64,000 nt of DNA from Prochlorococcus sp. AG-355-P07 (GTDB lineage: Bacteria; Cyanobacteriota; Cyanobacteriia; PCC-6307; Cyanobiaceae): NCBI GenBank assembly GCA_003280575.1, contig QCEN01000001.1, positions 186,001 through 250,000 on the forward strand, in the 5' to 3' direction. The translations under genes and the position numbers were made by a program. Positions within the stretch are counted from its first letter, which is position 1; each line of letters starts with the position of its first letter. Shown piece after piece: positions 1 through 8,699 of this stretch. The notes below the pieces were generated by a model, which saw nothing but the letters and a program-made list of their open reading frames with translations, did no database searches and had not been told where the DNA came from.

Positions 1-2
1 GA

Positions 3-101
3 TGGTCCCCAAAAATATCTTTAGAAGAACTTGTTTCCGATATGATTGAACATGATCGAAAGTTGGCAAATAAAGAATCATTATTACTAGAAAGGTTTTG
101 A
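3..101 (+). CDS. gmd: GDP-mannose 4,6-dehydratase, C-terminal end (partial)
   Basis: The frame open from the left edge reads W-S-P-K-I-S-L-E-E-L-V and ends about 21 residues later at a TGA stop. The pattern W-x-P-x-x-x-x-E-E-L-V followed by a D/E-rich tail is the usual C-terminus of GDP-mannose 4,6-dehydratase, which makes GDP-4-keto-6-deoxymannose for fucose-type surface sugars. Only 32 residues are inside the window, so the family call rests on this tail and on the sugar-nucleotide genes that follow on the same strand. Another extended SDR sugar-nucleotide enzyme is possible. Confidence 0.6.
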   Translation, partial: WSPKISLEELVSDMIEHDRKLANKESLLLERF

Positions 102-163
102 TATAAAAATATTTACAAACTTCTTTTATACTAAAATCTAAATACAAAATTATTTAATATTCA

Positions 164-1603
164 GTGAATAAAATAAAAAATATATGTTGTATCGGCGCTG
201 GTTACGTTGGGGGACCAACTATGGCAGTAATGGCGAAAAACTGTAAAGATATAGTTTTTAATGTGGTTGATGCTAATAAAGAAAGAATTGACAGTTGGAA
301 TCACAAAAACTTATCTAAATTACCAATTTTCGAACCAGGCCTTGAGGAGATTATTCGAAATACCAGAAATATAAATTTATTTTTTTCAACAAATATAAAT
401 GAGTGCATATCTAAAGCAGATATGATTTTTATTTCCGTTAATACTCCCACTAAAAAAACAGGACTTGGAGCAGGTAAAGCTAGTGATCTTAAATGGGTAG
501 AAGCTTGCGCTAGGCAGGTGGCTTCACATTCTAAAAATCATACGATAGTTGTTGAAAAAAGTACGTTACCAGTTAGAACTGCAGAAGTAATCAAAAAAAT
601 ATTAAATGCTGCCAATATTAAAAATGAAAATAATTTAAGTTTTGATGTTTTATCAAATCCTGAATTTTTAGCAGAAGGCACAGCCATAAATGATTTAGAA
701 AATCCTGATAGGGTACTTATTGGAGGTGAAAATGAAAAAGCCATAAATTCTTTAATTGAAATTTATAAAAATTGGGTTCCTGAAAAAAAAATAATATGCA
801 CAAATATTTGGAGTAGTGAACTAGCGAAATTAACTTCTAATGCATTTCTTGCACAACGTATAAGCTCAATTAATTCAATTGGGGCATTATGTGAAGCAAC
901 GGGCGCAGATGTTAGAGAAGTTGCAAGGGCTATTGGGACTGATAGTAGAATAGGTTCAAAATTTCTTGATGCAGGTCCAGGTTTTGGAGGCAGTTGTTTT
1001 AAAAAAGATATACTAAATTTGGTTTACCTAGCTGAATATTATGGTCTAAATGAAGTAGCAAATTTTTGGGAGGGAGTTGTCAAACTAAATAATTGGCATC
1101 AACATAGAATCTCACAACTAGTATCTAGAAAACTTTTTGGAACAGTATCAGGTAAAAAAATATGTATTTTGGGTTTCTCATTTAAGGCAAATACAAATGA
1201 TACTAGAGAATCAGCAGCAATTAGTATATGCAAGGATTTAATTGAAGAAGGATCACATTTACAAATACATGATCCAAAAGTGAAAGAATCGCAAATAGAG
1301 AAAGATCTTGGCGTAAAGTCCTTGAAAAACTTAACTAAAACTAAAAATAATAGCATTTATGATACAAAAGGTAATTGGCTTAAAGCAGATAATGTTTATC
1401 AGGCTTGTCAAGGGGTAGATGCTATTGTTGTTTTAACAGAATGGATTGAATATTCAAAAATAAATTGGAAATCGATAGCTAAAGAAGTAAGGTTTCCAAC
1501 TTGGGTTTTTGATGCCAGATCAATTTTAAATTCTAATGAAGTTCTCGGAGCAGGTTTAAATTTATGGAAAATAGGATACGGGTTTAATAATGACAATTCT
1601 TAA
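164..1603 (+). CDS. ugd: UDP-glucose 6-dehydrogenase, animal-type
   Basis: This enzyme oxidises UDP-glucose twice to UDP-glucuronate, using NAD, for surface polysaccharide. The protein has 479 residues and starts at GTG. Visible features are the Rossmann motif GAGYVGG (residues 11-17), the block ISVNTPTK, the segment SNPEFLAEGTAI, and the catalytic cysteine in GFGGSCFKKD (Cys278), followed by the C-terminal UDP-binding domain. Blocks such as GLGAGKASDLK, EKSTLPVR and WSSELAKL match the animal UGDH branch, which is about 490 residues, better than the shorter typical bacterial Ugd/TuaD form. It sits 62 bp after the gmd tail on the same strand. The UDP-glucuronate epimerase at 2763 is the likely next step. 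Function is very likely; the branch assignment is from memory of the family. Confidence 0.95.
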   Translation: MNKIKNICCIGAGYVGGPTMAVMAKNCKDIVFNVVDANKERIDSWNHKNLSKLPIFEPGLEEIIRNTRNINLFFSTNINECISKADMIFISVNTPTKKTGLGAGKASDLKWVEACARQVASHSKNHTIVVEKSTLPVRTAEVIKKILNAANIKNENNLSFDVLSNPEFLAEGTAINDLENPDRVLIGGENEKAINSLIEIYKNWVPEKKIICTNIWSSELAKLTSNAFLAQRISSINSIGALCEATGADVREVARAIGTDSRIGSKFLDAGPGFGGSCFKKDILNLVYLAEYYGLNEVANFWEGVVKLNNWHQHRISQLVSRKLFGTVSGKKICILGFSFKANTNDTRESAAISICKDLIEEGSHLQIHDPKVKESQIEKDLGVKSLKNLTKTKNNSIYDTKGNWLKADNVYQACQGVDAIVVLTEWIEYSKINWKSIAKEVRFPTWVFDARSILNSNEVLGAGLNLWKIGYGFNNDNS

Positions 1604-1606
1604 ATA

Positions 1607-2665
1607 CTAAACGGAAAATCCATTAGGATTTTTCAGTTGCCAATTCCAACCATCTCTACAAATATCATTTAAAGTTCTTTGTGGAATCCAATTGAGAATT
1701 GACTTTGCATATGAATTATCTGCGACAACATATGCATTATCTCCTAATCTTCTTTCATCAAAAATAAAAGGTATTCTCACATTATTAATCTTCTCGAAAT
1801 TTCTAATTAACTCTAAAACGCTTGTTCCTTTTCCAGTTCCAAGATTTAAAGTTAAAAACTGTGGCTTTTCTTTAATTAAGTAATTTAATGCATATAAATG
1901 TCCCTCTGCTACGTCCATTACGTGAATATAATCCCTTATACACGTTCCATCTTTAGTTGGCCAATCTGATCCAAATATTTTTATTGAATCGATTTTACCA
2001 GAAGCAACTTTAGTTATTCGAGGATATAAATTATCTGCTCTACCAAGAGGATCTTCCCCTATCAAACCAGATTCATGTGCTCCAACTGGATTAAAGTATC
2101 TTAAACAGGCAATTCGCCATTCATTTGGCGAACTTTTATAAGTATCTTTCAAAAATTTCTCAATAGTTAATTTTGTATCCCCATATGGATTGACGGGTAC
2201 ACAAACATCATTTTCATTAAGTTCACTTTTTAGCTTAGATTTATATACGGTTGCACTACTACTAAAAACAATATTTCTACACTTAAATTTTTTCATTGTT
2301 TTTAAAAGATTTATAGTTCCCCCGACATTTGTATCCCAGTATATTAATGGATTTATAACAGATTCAAATACTGATTTTAGACCTGCAAAATGGATAACAG
2401 ATTCAATTTCCTTATTTAACTCAATACTCATCTGAAAAACTTTTTCAATATCCTCAAGATTATTGATATCTCCTTTGCATAGATAAATCTTACCGTTAGT
2501 ATCTATCCCTTTATCTTTTAAGATAATTGAAATTTGGGTTATTGATTTCTCACTAGAATTTATAAAGGAATCAAGTATAAAAACGATATGACCTTTTTCC
2601 AGAAGTAACAAACACGTATGTGAACCAATAAAACCAGCCCCTCCTGTAACAAATATTGATTTCAT
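1607..2665 (-). CDS. galE: UDP-glucose 4-epimerase
   Basis: This enzyme interconverts UDP-glucose and UDP-galactose through a keto intermediate with bound NAD. The 352-residue length is normal for GalE. The N-terminal NAD site GGAGFIGSH is at residues 8-16, the catalytic serine is in FSSSATVY, and the Tyr/Lys pair is in NPYGDTKLTIEK. The block GTCIRDYIHVMDVAEGH and a C-terminal part containing LNLGTGKG are diagnostic for GalE rather than for a generic dehydratase. It lies tail-to-tail with ugd (3 bp gap) and divergent from the next epimerase (97 bp). All three act on UDP-sugars and probably serve lipopolysaccharide or capsule synthesis. Confidence 0.95.
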   Translation of the reverse strand: MKSIFVTGGAGFIGSHTCLLLLEKGHIVFILDSFINSSEKSITQISIILKDKGIDTNGKIYLCKGDINNLEDIEKVFQMSIELNKEIESVIHFAGLKSVFESVINPLIYWDTNVGGTINLLKTMKKFKCRNIVFSSSATVYKSKLKSELNENDVCVPVNPYGDTKLTIEKFLKDTYKSSPNEWRIACLRYFNPVGAHESGLIGEDPLGRADNLYPRITKVASGKIDSIKIFGSDWPTKDGTCIRDYIHVMDVAEGHLYALNYLIKEKPQFLTLNLGTGKGTSVLELIRNFEKINNVRIPFIFDERRLGDNAYVVADNSYAKSILNWIPQRTLNDICRDGWNWQLKNPNGFSV

Positions 2666-2762
2666 TATGATTCAACCTTTTTGGTTTAAAATGTTTCAAG
2701 TTACATTAATGATAATTAAATCAAACCCTGAATTATGAATAAATTTATTACTTGTTAAATTT

Positions 2763-3785
2763 ATGAATAAAAATATTTTAGTAACTGGAGCAGCCGGTTT
2801 TATTGGATTTCATCTTTGTAAAAAATTAATTGAAAATGGAACTAGAATAATTGGGATTGATAATATAAACGATTATTATGATATTGAACTTAAGAAAAAA
2901 AGATTAGAAATACTATCCCAAACATCATTTAAAAAAAATTGGATATTCTTCAAGACTGATTTACTTGATAAAGATCAACTTCTGCAAATATTTCAAGATC
3001 ATAAACCTGAAACTGTAATTAATTTAGCTGCTCAAGCAGGTGTTAGGTATTCAATTGAAAATCCCAGAGCTTATATAAATTCAAATATATTGGGGTTCCA
3101 AAATATATTAGATTGCTGCAAAGAAAGTAGAATAAAACATTTACTCTATGCAAGTAGCAGCTCAGTTTATGGAGGCAATATCAACTCATCATTTTCCGAA
3201 CTCGATTCGGTAGACCATCCTGTAAGCGTTTACGCCGCGACCAAAAGAGCTAATGAACTTTTTGCCCATACTTATAGTCATCTTTACAATATCCCTTCAA
3301 CGGGTATGAGATTTTTTACAGTTTATGGTCCCTGGGGAAGACCAGATATGGCTCCTATGATATTTGCAAATTCAATATTCTCTAGAAAGCCCATTAAAGT
3401 ATTTAATTTTGGAAAAATGTCACGTAGTTTTACTTATATAGATGACGTTATAGATTCTATTGAAAGATTAATCCAAAAGCCCCCAAGCATTGATAAAAAA
3501 TTTGATAAAAAAAAACCAAGACCTAATTCAAGCTGGTGTCCTCACAGAATTTTTAATATAGGAAATAATGAATCTATTAAACTTGAAGAATTTATATATT
3601 TATTAGAAAAAGAAATTGGTAAAAATGCAATTAAGGAATATGAAGATATAAAGCCTGGGGATGTAAAAGAAACTAAGTCTGACAATTCAATATTAAAAGA
3701 ATGGATTGGGGATTGTCCCAAGACTCCTTTAGATCAAGGTATTAATAAATTTATAAATTGGTACAAAAATTTCTATAATTATTAA
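2763..3785 (+). CDS. UDP-glucuronate 4-epimerase (CapI/LpsL-like)
   Basis: This is an extended short-chain dehydrogenase of 340 residues. It has GAAGFIGFH near the N-terminus, INLAAQAGVRYSIENP, the serine block ASSSSVYGG and the YAATK catalytic pair. The sequence GMRFFTVYGPWGRPDMA and the insertion before the substrate-binding end are typical of CapI/LpsL enzymes that convert UDP-glucuronate to UDP-galacturonate. Its likely substrate is the product of ugd at 164-1603. The ATG start lies in a short divergent region shared with galE. The SDR family is certain; the exact substrate is inferred from motif type and neighbours. Confidence 0.88.
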   Translation: MNKNILVTGAAGFIGFHLCKKLIENGTRIIGIDNINDYYDIELKKKRLEILSQTSFKKNWIFFKTDLLDKDQLLQIFQDHKPETVINLAAQAGVRYSIENPRAYINSNILGFQNILDCCKESRIKHLLYASSSSVYGGNINSSFSELDSVDHPVSVYAATKRANELFAHTYSHLYNIPSTGMRFFTVYGPWGRPDMAPMIFANSIFSRKPIKVFNFGKMSRSFTYIDDVIDSIERLIQKPPSIDKKFDKKKPRPNSSWCPHRIFNIGNNESIKLEEFIYLLEKEIGKNAIKEYEDIKPGDVKETKSDNSILKEWIGDCPKTPLDQGINKFINWYKNFYNY

Positions 3786-3847
3786 GTATTTTAAAATTAC
3801 AAGCGACTTAAGCAAATTTTAAATTTATTGATGATTTTTCAAATTAT

Positions 3848-5470
3848 TTAATTTGTATATAACTTAATTAAATAAAGATCTTTGTAATTACCAATTTTTT
3901 CATATCTTAAAAAATTTCTATCATCAATTTCTTTTAATTGACTTTTAAGTAAATATAAGTTTATAGATTCATCATTACTTAAAAAATTATTCAGATCGTA
4001 ATTAATATAATTTTTTAAGTAAAACGATAGTATTCTCTTATTCTTATCATCAATTTTATTTTCAATTGCATATACTTTACTCTTATCAATATTATTATTA
4101 TTTATGAACTTTTTAAATTCATTGTTTGGATTCCCAATGATGCCGGAAGCAAAAAGAAAACTAAAAAGTAATATTTGTGAAAATGAAATTTTAATTATAT
4201 AAATAAATTTTTTTTCATTTTTCGAATTCTTATAAATTTTAAACGCAAAATATAAAAAAACTATCCCAAAAATTAAAACTATTACTTTGCCAATTATATT
4301 TATATCTAATATTTGTATTTCAAAGAATAATGAAGAAAGAGAGATTAAGGATAATGAAAATCCTAATAGGAAATAAAGAAAGGAATAAATATTTAATACC
4401 AACTTATTGAAAGTATTATTAAGACTAAGTGAATCAAAAATTCCAAATGCAATCAAGGTTGAAATCCATGGGATTATGAATAAAAGATAGTGCGTATATG
4501 TAGAGGCTGTAAGCATCAATAAGACAAGTGCTAAGGAGGGGCATATTAAAAATAAAAGTTTGATTTCTTTTTCTTTTGATTTAAAAATTGAAAAAACACC
4601 ATTAATAATAAAAACTATTACTGGTAAATTAAATAAAAATACATTTCTTGGATAAAACAAAAATCCCTCAAGAGGATTCTCTTCTTCTAAAACCTTCTGA
4701 CTGAAATGAGAGAAAAGACGTAAATAACCTTGATCACCATATTTAATAAAAGCTAAAAGAAGATTTATTAATGAGGGAACAAAACCTGCAAGTAATCCTA
4801 AACAAAATATAAGAACATACTTTTTATTTGAAAAATTTAGTTTATGAATTATGAATGGAGAAAAACATATTAAAGGCAATAACTCAAAATAAGTTCTTAT
4901 AAAAAAACCAAATGAAAATAAACAAGCGGAAATAAATATGTATTTATAATTCCTTTGGATATTCGAAGATGAATTAATCTTAGATAAGTAATATACAGAG
5001 AGTATGTTAATAAAAACAAAAAAGATATCTGGACTGCAATAATGACTATAAGAGAACCACAAAAATGATGTCGAAAGAATTAAGGTGGAAAATCTTGCAA
5101 TTTCTTGATTAATTAAATCCTTATTCAAACAATAAAATACATACAAAGTTGCTAACGATAAAATATAACTAGGTAAACGAGCAGCGAATTCATTTTGTCC
5201 GAAGGACATTAAACTTAAAGCAGTTAACCAATAAGATCCTGCAAACTTATGATGTGGTTCTGAAAATGGTGTAAACCAATCACCTGATTGAATAATTAAA
5301 TTTGCCCTATTTGCATATATCAATTCATCATGGGCTATAAGACTATGATTCCCAAGGAAAAATAAACAAACAAATGTGGAACTAACAGTTAACAAAAAAA
5401 TAATTATTAGGTAATTATTTATTTTAAATTTAGGCTTAAAAAAATTAAAAATTATTTCTTTTTGTGGCAT
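3848..5470 (-). CDS. GT39/ArnT-like polytopic glycosyltransferase
   Basis: This 540-residue integral membrane protein has roughly a dozen hydrophobic helices. A first membrane segment at about residues 20-40 is followed by a periplasmic loop containing HDELIYANRA and SGDWFTP, with the acidic Asp-Glu pair typical of PMT/ArnT (GT39/GT83) enzymes. A later block reads RLPSYILSLATLYVFY. These proteins move a sugar from a polyprenyl-phosphate carrier onto lipid A, glycan or protein on the outer face of the inner membrane. The donor and acceptor cannot be read from sequence. It is the last gene of the sugar cluster before the tRNA-Ala. The ATG start is preceded by a non-coding stretch of about 147 bp. 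Confidence 0.85.
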   Translation of the reverse strand: MPQKEIIFNFFKPKFKINNYLIIIFLLTVSSTFVCLFFLGNHSLIAHDELIYANRANLIIQSGDWFTPFSEPHHKFAGSYWLTALSLMSFGQNEFAARLPSYILSLATLYVFYCLNKDLINQEIARFSTLILSTSFLWFSYSHYCSPDIFFVFINILSVYYLSKINSSSNIQRNYKYIFISACLFSFGFFIRTYFELLPLICFSPFIIHKLNFSNKKYVLIFCLGLLAGFVPSLINLLLAFIKYGDQGYLRLFSHFSQKVLEEENPLEGFLFYPRNVFLFNLPVIVFIINGVFSIFKSKEKEIKLLFLICPSLALVLLMLTASTYTHYLLFIIPWISTLIAFGIFDSLSLNNTFNKLVLNIYSFLYFLLGFSLSLISLSSLFFEIQILDINIIGKVIVLIFGIVFLYFAFKIYKNSKNEKKFIYIIKISFSQILLFSFLFASGIIGNPNNEFKKFINNNNIDKSKVYAIENKIDDKNKRILSFYLKNYINYDLNNFLSNDESINLYLLKSQLKEIDDRNFLRYEKIGNYKDLYLIKLYTN

Positions 5471-5617
5471 TTATAAATTCCATACTTAAGTGATTTAGCT
5501 TAATCATTAAATCATAGAATCGCATTTACTATATTAATAATACTAAATGTAATTTTTTAAGTTTATCTATATTAAGAAATTTATTTATAAAATTCTTTAA
5601 TGACTTCAATAATATAA

Positions 5618-5690
5618 TGGAGCCAAGCGGACTCGAACCGCTGACACCCTGCATGCCATGCAGGTACTCTACCAGCTGAGCTATGGCCCC
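5618..5690 (-). tRNA. tRNA-Ala (GGC)
   Basis: The reverse complement starts GGGGCCATAGCTCAG and ends GGCTCCA, giving a 73-nt cloverleaf. The acceptor GGGGCCA pairs with TGGCTCC. The anticodon stem CCTGC/GCAGG encloses the loop ATGGCAT, so the anticodon is GGC. The T-arm carries GGTTCGAGTCC. CCA is not encoded past the discriminator. It separates the surface-sugar genes from core genes, as tRNAs often do at island edges. Confidence 0.96.
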
Positions 5691-5731
5691 ATTCAAAAAT
5701 AATAGCAATTTATTGCCCTTAATTTAAGGCT

Positions 5732-7978
5732 TCAGAATTTTTTATTTAATCCAGAATAATCAAAATTAAATATATTAAATTCTATACCAAGACTTTCGTT
5801 AGATGAATTATAAAATGCTCCTATAGAATAAGCTCTCCTTTTAAAATCTAAAGAATATTTAACATTAGAATAAGTCCCATTATTTAAGTTCAAGACATTA
5901 CTAAAACCTAACAATAAAGGTCCATAAATTTGTTGCTGCAAATTAAATTTAATTTTTGGGTCATCATCAATATTATCAAATATGAATGGACTTTCTCCTC
6001 CCTTTAATACATAACTATATTGCGCACTTAACATTGTATAGTCAAGGAATTCTTCTTTAAAGGCACCATATTTCAGGACTGGGCCAGTATTAAACTGTAA
6101 AGCACTTTGACTAGAACCATCACTATATAAAAAAAGTGCCGACTCTAATCCTGTTGACCAATTTAAAGACTGAGAAACAACTACAGGAGAATATTTATAA
6201 CTTTTGTCTATATTTCTATCTAAAGATTTTTTCTTCCATAATGGGAATTGATAATTGTAATCAGCCACAAAGGTATTCCTAAATAAATTTTCAAATTCTT
6301 CTCTAGAATTACTTTGAGCTTTGAAATGGCCAACATCATAAATTAAATTTAAAGTTGAATTTTTGTCATTTATTGACCATGCTTTTTTATTAGATAAATT
6401 AAATCCACTTGCAAAATAAATATCCTCTGTACCAAAATCCTTTATTATTTGCTCTCTAAAAATATTATAAAAACTCAAATCCAAGAAATTAGTAAATACT
6501 TTTTTGCTATTTTCTGAATGAACATGCTTTCCATTTAAATCACTTTGTCCATCGAAAATTGATCTATCGAAGTCTAATTTCGTACTTATAAAATTACTCA
6601 AATCATTGTCATTTGATAAGACTTTTTTCTCTTTAACTTTCTCCTTTAAATTTATTCGTTTTGATAATATTAACTTTGTTCTAAGAGATTCTCCAAGTCT
6701 TTCAGTATTAAAACTATTTAATTGGATATTAGATTCAAAATCCCAGTTATTATTTTCACTATTAATTGTTAAATCTAATGCAAAATAATCAGAAAACTTA
6801 ATATCATTCTTTACTTTTTCACTAAAAAGAGATGAATTTTTTGCTGTAAAAGAATTTGTGCTTCCCTTCAAAGCTCTTTGAATTAAAAAATAAGGTTTTA
6901 TTTGAAAACTATAATCATTAAAAAATTTTCTAGGATAAAAACCTCTAAATAAATAATATCCATCTTTATCTTTATAATCAGCTCCAAATCCTGACTCAAT
7001 TAAAGAAGACTCACCATCAAATATAGAACGTCTTCCTACTGGAAATTTTAGATTTTTGTCTAATATTATCCAACTATTTTTACTAATAATTTTCAACTTA
7101 TTATCTACTATTTCTGCAGAAAAATTATTGCTTAGGAAAACAACTTGTGGTTCGTTATAGATATCATTTGTAAAAAATATTTTTTTAGATTCTAAAGTTT
7201 TAGAATTATAAGTTAACTTATCTGCCTTATACCTCAATTTGGCTATAGAGTTTTTTAAAACTATATCCTGAATATTATGAGTTTTATCTTTTTCAGATTC
7301 ATTTTTAAATCCTATCGAAGCACTATTTGAATTCCTAGGCTGATTTACTTGAATTTTTGAAGGGATTTCATTTCTATTATTTTTAATAATTTCTATTTCA
7401 AAATCCTTTGTAAAAGTCTTTTTATCTAGTACACCATAAATATCATTAATGTATCCATTATTTTCTTTTAAATCATAATAAAGTTTTGAGGCCTCAAAAT
7501 ATTGCTGCCCTTTTTTAAAAATTACATTTCCAACAACTGTTAATAATTTATTTTGAAGATCATATTTAATTAAATCTCCTCTCAAGGAGGCATTAGAAAA
7601 GTTAATTATTGCATTCCCTTCTGCATGAAATACTTCTTTTTCCCGATATTGAACATCTGAATTAATATCTAAAAAATTAATTTTTTTAAAATTATTTTTT
7701 TCAAAAGCTAAAAGATTAAACAATTTTTTGCCATTTACTTTTAAATCTTTAACTACCTCTTTTTTCGAAATTAGATTAGTATTTGAAATTTGAAAATTAT
7801 AATCAAAATTATTTAATCCTGATTGATTAAAGTTTATACTTATTTCTTTTAATCTATTTTTATCAAAATCTTTTGCAAATATCTTATTTGGGTAAACAGT
7901 TAATAAATCAATTAATACTAAACCATTTAGAGAAATTAAAAGATTTTTTAATAGCAATTTTTTCAATATAATCTTCAA
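5732..7978 (-). CDS. DUF3769 outer-membrane protein, LptD/OstA-related
   Basis: This 748-residue protein begins with a basic, hydrophobic leader (about residues 1-30) that looks like a signal peptide ending near IFAKDF. Residues of about 110-160 contain VFHAEGNAIINF and LLTVVGNVIFKKGQQYF, short beta-strand repeats like the LptA/OstA jellyroll. The C-terminal half has alternating polar and aromatic strands and ends in phenylalanine-rich strands (FNIFNFDYSG), as expected for an outer-membrane beta-barrel. The cyanobacterial DUF3769 family has this architecture and is thought to act in lipopolysaccharide assembly; that role is inference. Very low GC and Lys/Asn-rich composition match the neighbours. 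Confidence 0.8.
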   Translation of the reverse strand: MKIILKKLLLKNLLISLNGLVLIDLLTVYPNKIFAKDFDKNRLKEISINFNQSGLNNFDYNFQISNTNLISKKEVVKDLKVNGKKLFNLLAFEKNNFKKINFLDINSDVQYREKEVFHAEGNAIINFSNASLRGDLIKYDLQNKLLTVVGNVIFKKGQQYFEASKLYYDLKENNGYINDIYGVLDKKTFTKDFEIEIIKNNRNEIPSKIQVNQPRNSNSASIGFKNESEKDKTHNIQDIVLKNSIAKLRYKADKLTYNSKTLESKKIFFTNDIYNEPQVVFLSNNFSAEIVDNKLKIISKNSWIILDKNLKFPVGRRSIFDGESSLIESGFGADYKDKDGYYLFRGFYPRKFFNDYSFQIKPYFLIQRALKGSTNSFTAKNSSLFSEKVKNDIKFSDYFALDLTINSENNNWDFESNIQLNSFNTERLGESLRTKLILSKRINLKEKVKEKKVLSNDNDLSNFISTKLDFDRSIFDGQSDLNGKHVHSENSKKVFTNFLDLSFYNIFREQIIKDFGTEDIYFASGFNLSNKKAWSINDKNSTLNLIYDVGHFKAQSNSREEFENLFRNTFVADYNYQFPLWKKKSLDRNIDKSYKYSPVVVSQSLNWSTGLESALFLYSDGSSQSALQFNTGPVLKYGAFKEEFLDYTMLSAQYSYVLKGGESPFIFDNIDDDPKIKFNLQQQIYGPLLLGFSNVLNLNNGTYSNVKYSLDFKRRAYSIGAFYNSSNESLGIEFNIFNFDYSGLNKKF

Positions 7979-8026
7979 ATACGTATTTTTATTATTATAT
8001 GCTATTAAAGTTTCATATAATTTTAA

Positions 8027-8641
8027 TTAAACCTTTCTCCATACAGCCAATAATTTGCCTTGAATTGAAATTTGATTTAAATCAACAACAATAGGTTCAT
8101 AATTAGGATTAGCGGCCTCAAGAAATATTTGCCCACCTCTTTTTACAAAGTATTTTAAGGTTGTACCAAGTCCTGGAACCATTGCACTTACAATTGTCCC
8201 ATTTTTTAAGAAAGAGGAATCTGCAACTGGTTCCATTAAAACCATATCTCCATCAGCTATACAAGCATCTATCATTGAATCTCCATTCACAGTTAATGCA
8301 AACACATTTTTTTTATTAAGGACATCTGAAATATCCAAATTTTCTTCAACGTCACTAAAAGTTTCAATTAAGCCTCCAGCTGCAACAGATCCCATAATTG
8401 GAATCCCTTCTAATAGTTCATCTACTACTTGCATTGTTCTAGCTTTTCCTTCCTGCCAAGAAATATATCCCTTTTCTTGTAGGTGCTTTAGGCGACTTTG
8501 AATTGGAGCTGGAGATTTTAAACCCATAGCTTGCATCATCTGCCTTATTGAAGGACTATGTTGGAATTGCTTCATATATTCTTTAATCCAACCGTAAAGT
8601 TCATTTTGAGCTTGGGTAAGATTATCACCTGAAGGTTTCAT
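8027..8641 (-). CDS. lexA: LexA repressor
   Basis: This 204-residue LexA has the usual length. The N-terminal winged helix covers about residues 8-70, including PSIRQMMQAMGLKSPAPIQSRLKHL. The self-cleavage site Ala-Gly is in VAAGGLIE. The catalytic serine is in VNGDSMIDACI and the lysine in GTTLKYFVK. The complete Ser-Lys pair and the cleavage site imply an autoproteolytic, RecA-responsive repressor rather than the non-cleavable LexA seen in some other cyanobacteria. It lies 58 bp downstream of argF. A near-consensus LexA box at 8659-8672 suggests autoregulation. Confidence 0.96.
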   Translation of the reverse strand: MKPSGDNLTQAQNELYGWIKEYMKQFQHSPSIRQMMQAMGLKSPAPIQSRLKHLQEKGYISWQEGKARTMQVVDELLEGIPIMGSVAAGGLIETFSDVEENLDISDVLNKKNVFALTVNGDSMIDACIADGDMVLMEPVADSSFLKNGTIVSAMVPGLGTTLKYFVKRGGQIFLEAANPNYEPIVVDLNQISIQGKLLAVWRKV

Positions 8642-8658
8642 TAAAACTTATGTAAACT

Positions 8659-8672
8659 AATACATTTGTACC
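8659..8672 (-). promoter_or_regulatory. Candidate LexA box upstream of lexA
   Basis: On the minus strand the site reads GGTACAAATGTATT. It matches the published cyanobacterial LexA consensus RGTACNNNDGTWCB except for T in place of the last conserved C. It lies 18 bp upstream of the lexA start codon, where autoregulation would be expected. The match was made by eye and one conserved position is off. Confidence 0.55.
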
Positions 8673-8699
8673 GTTTTTTAGAGATGGTTGCAACTTTCT

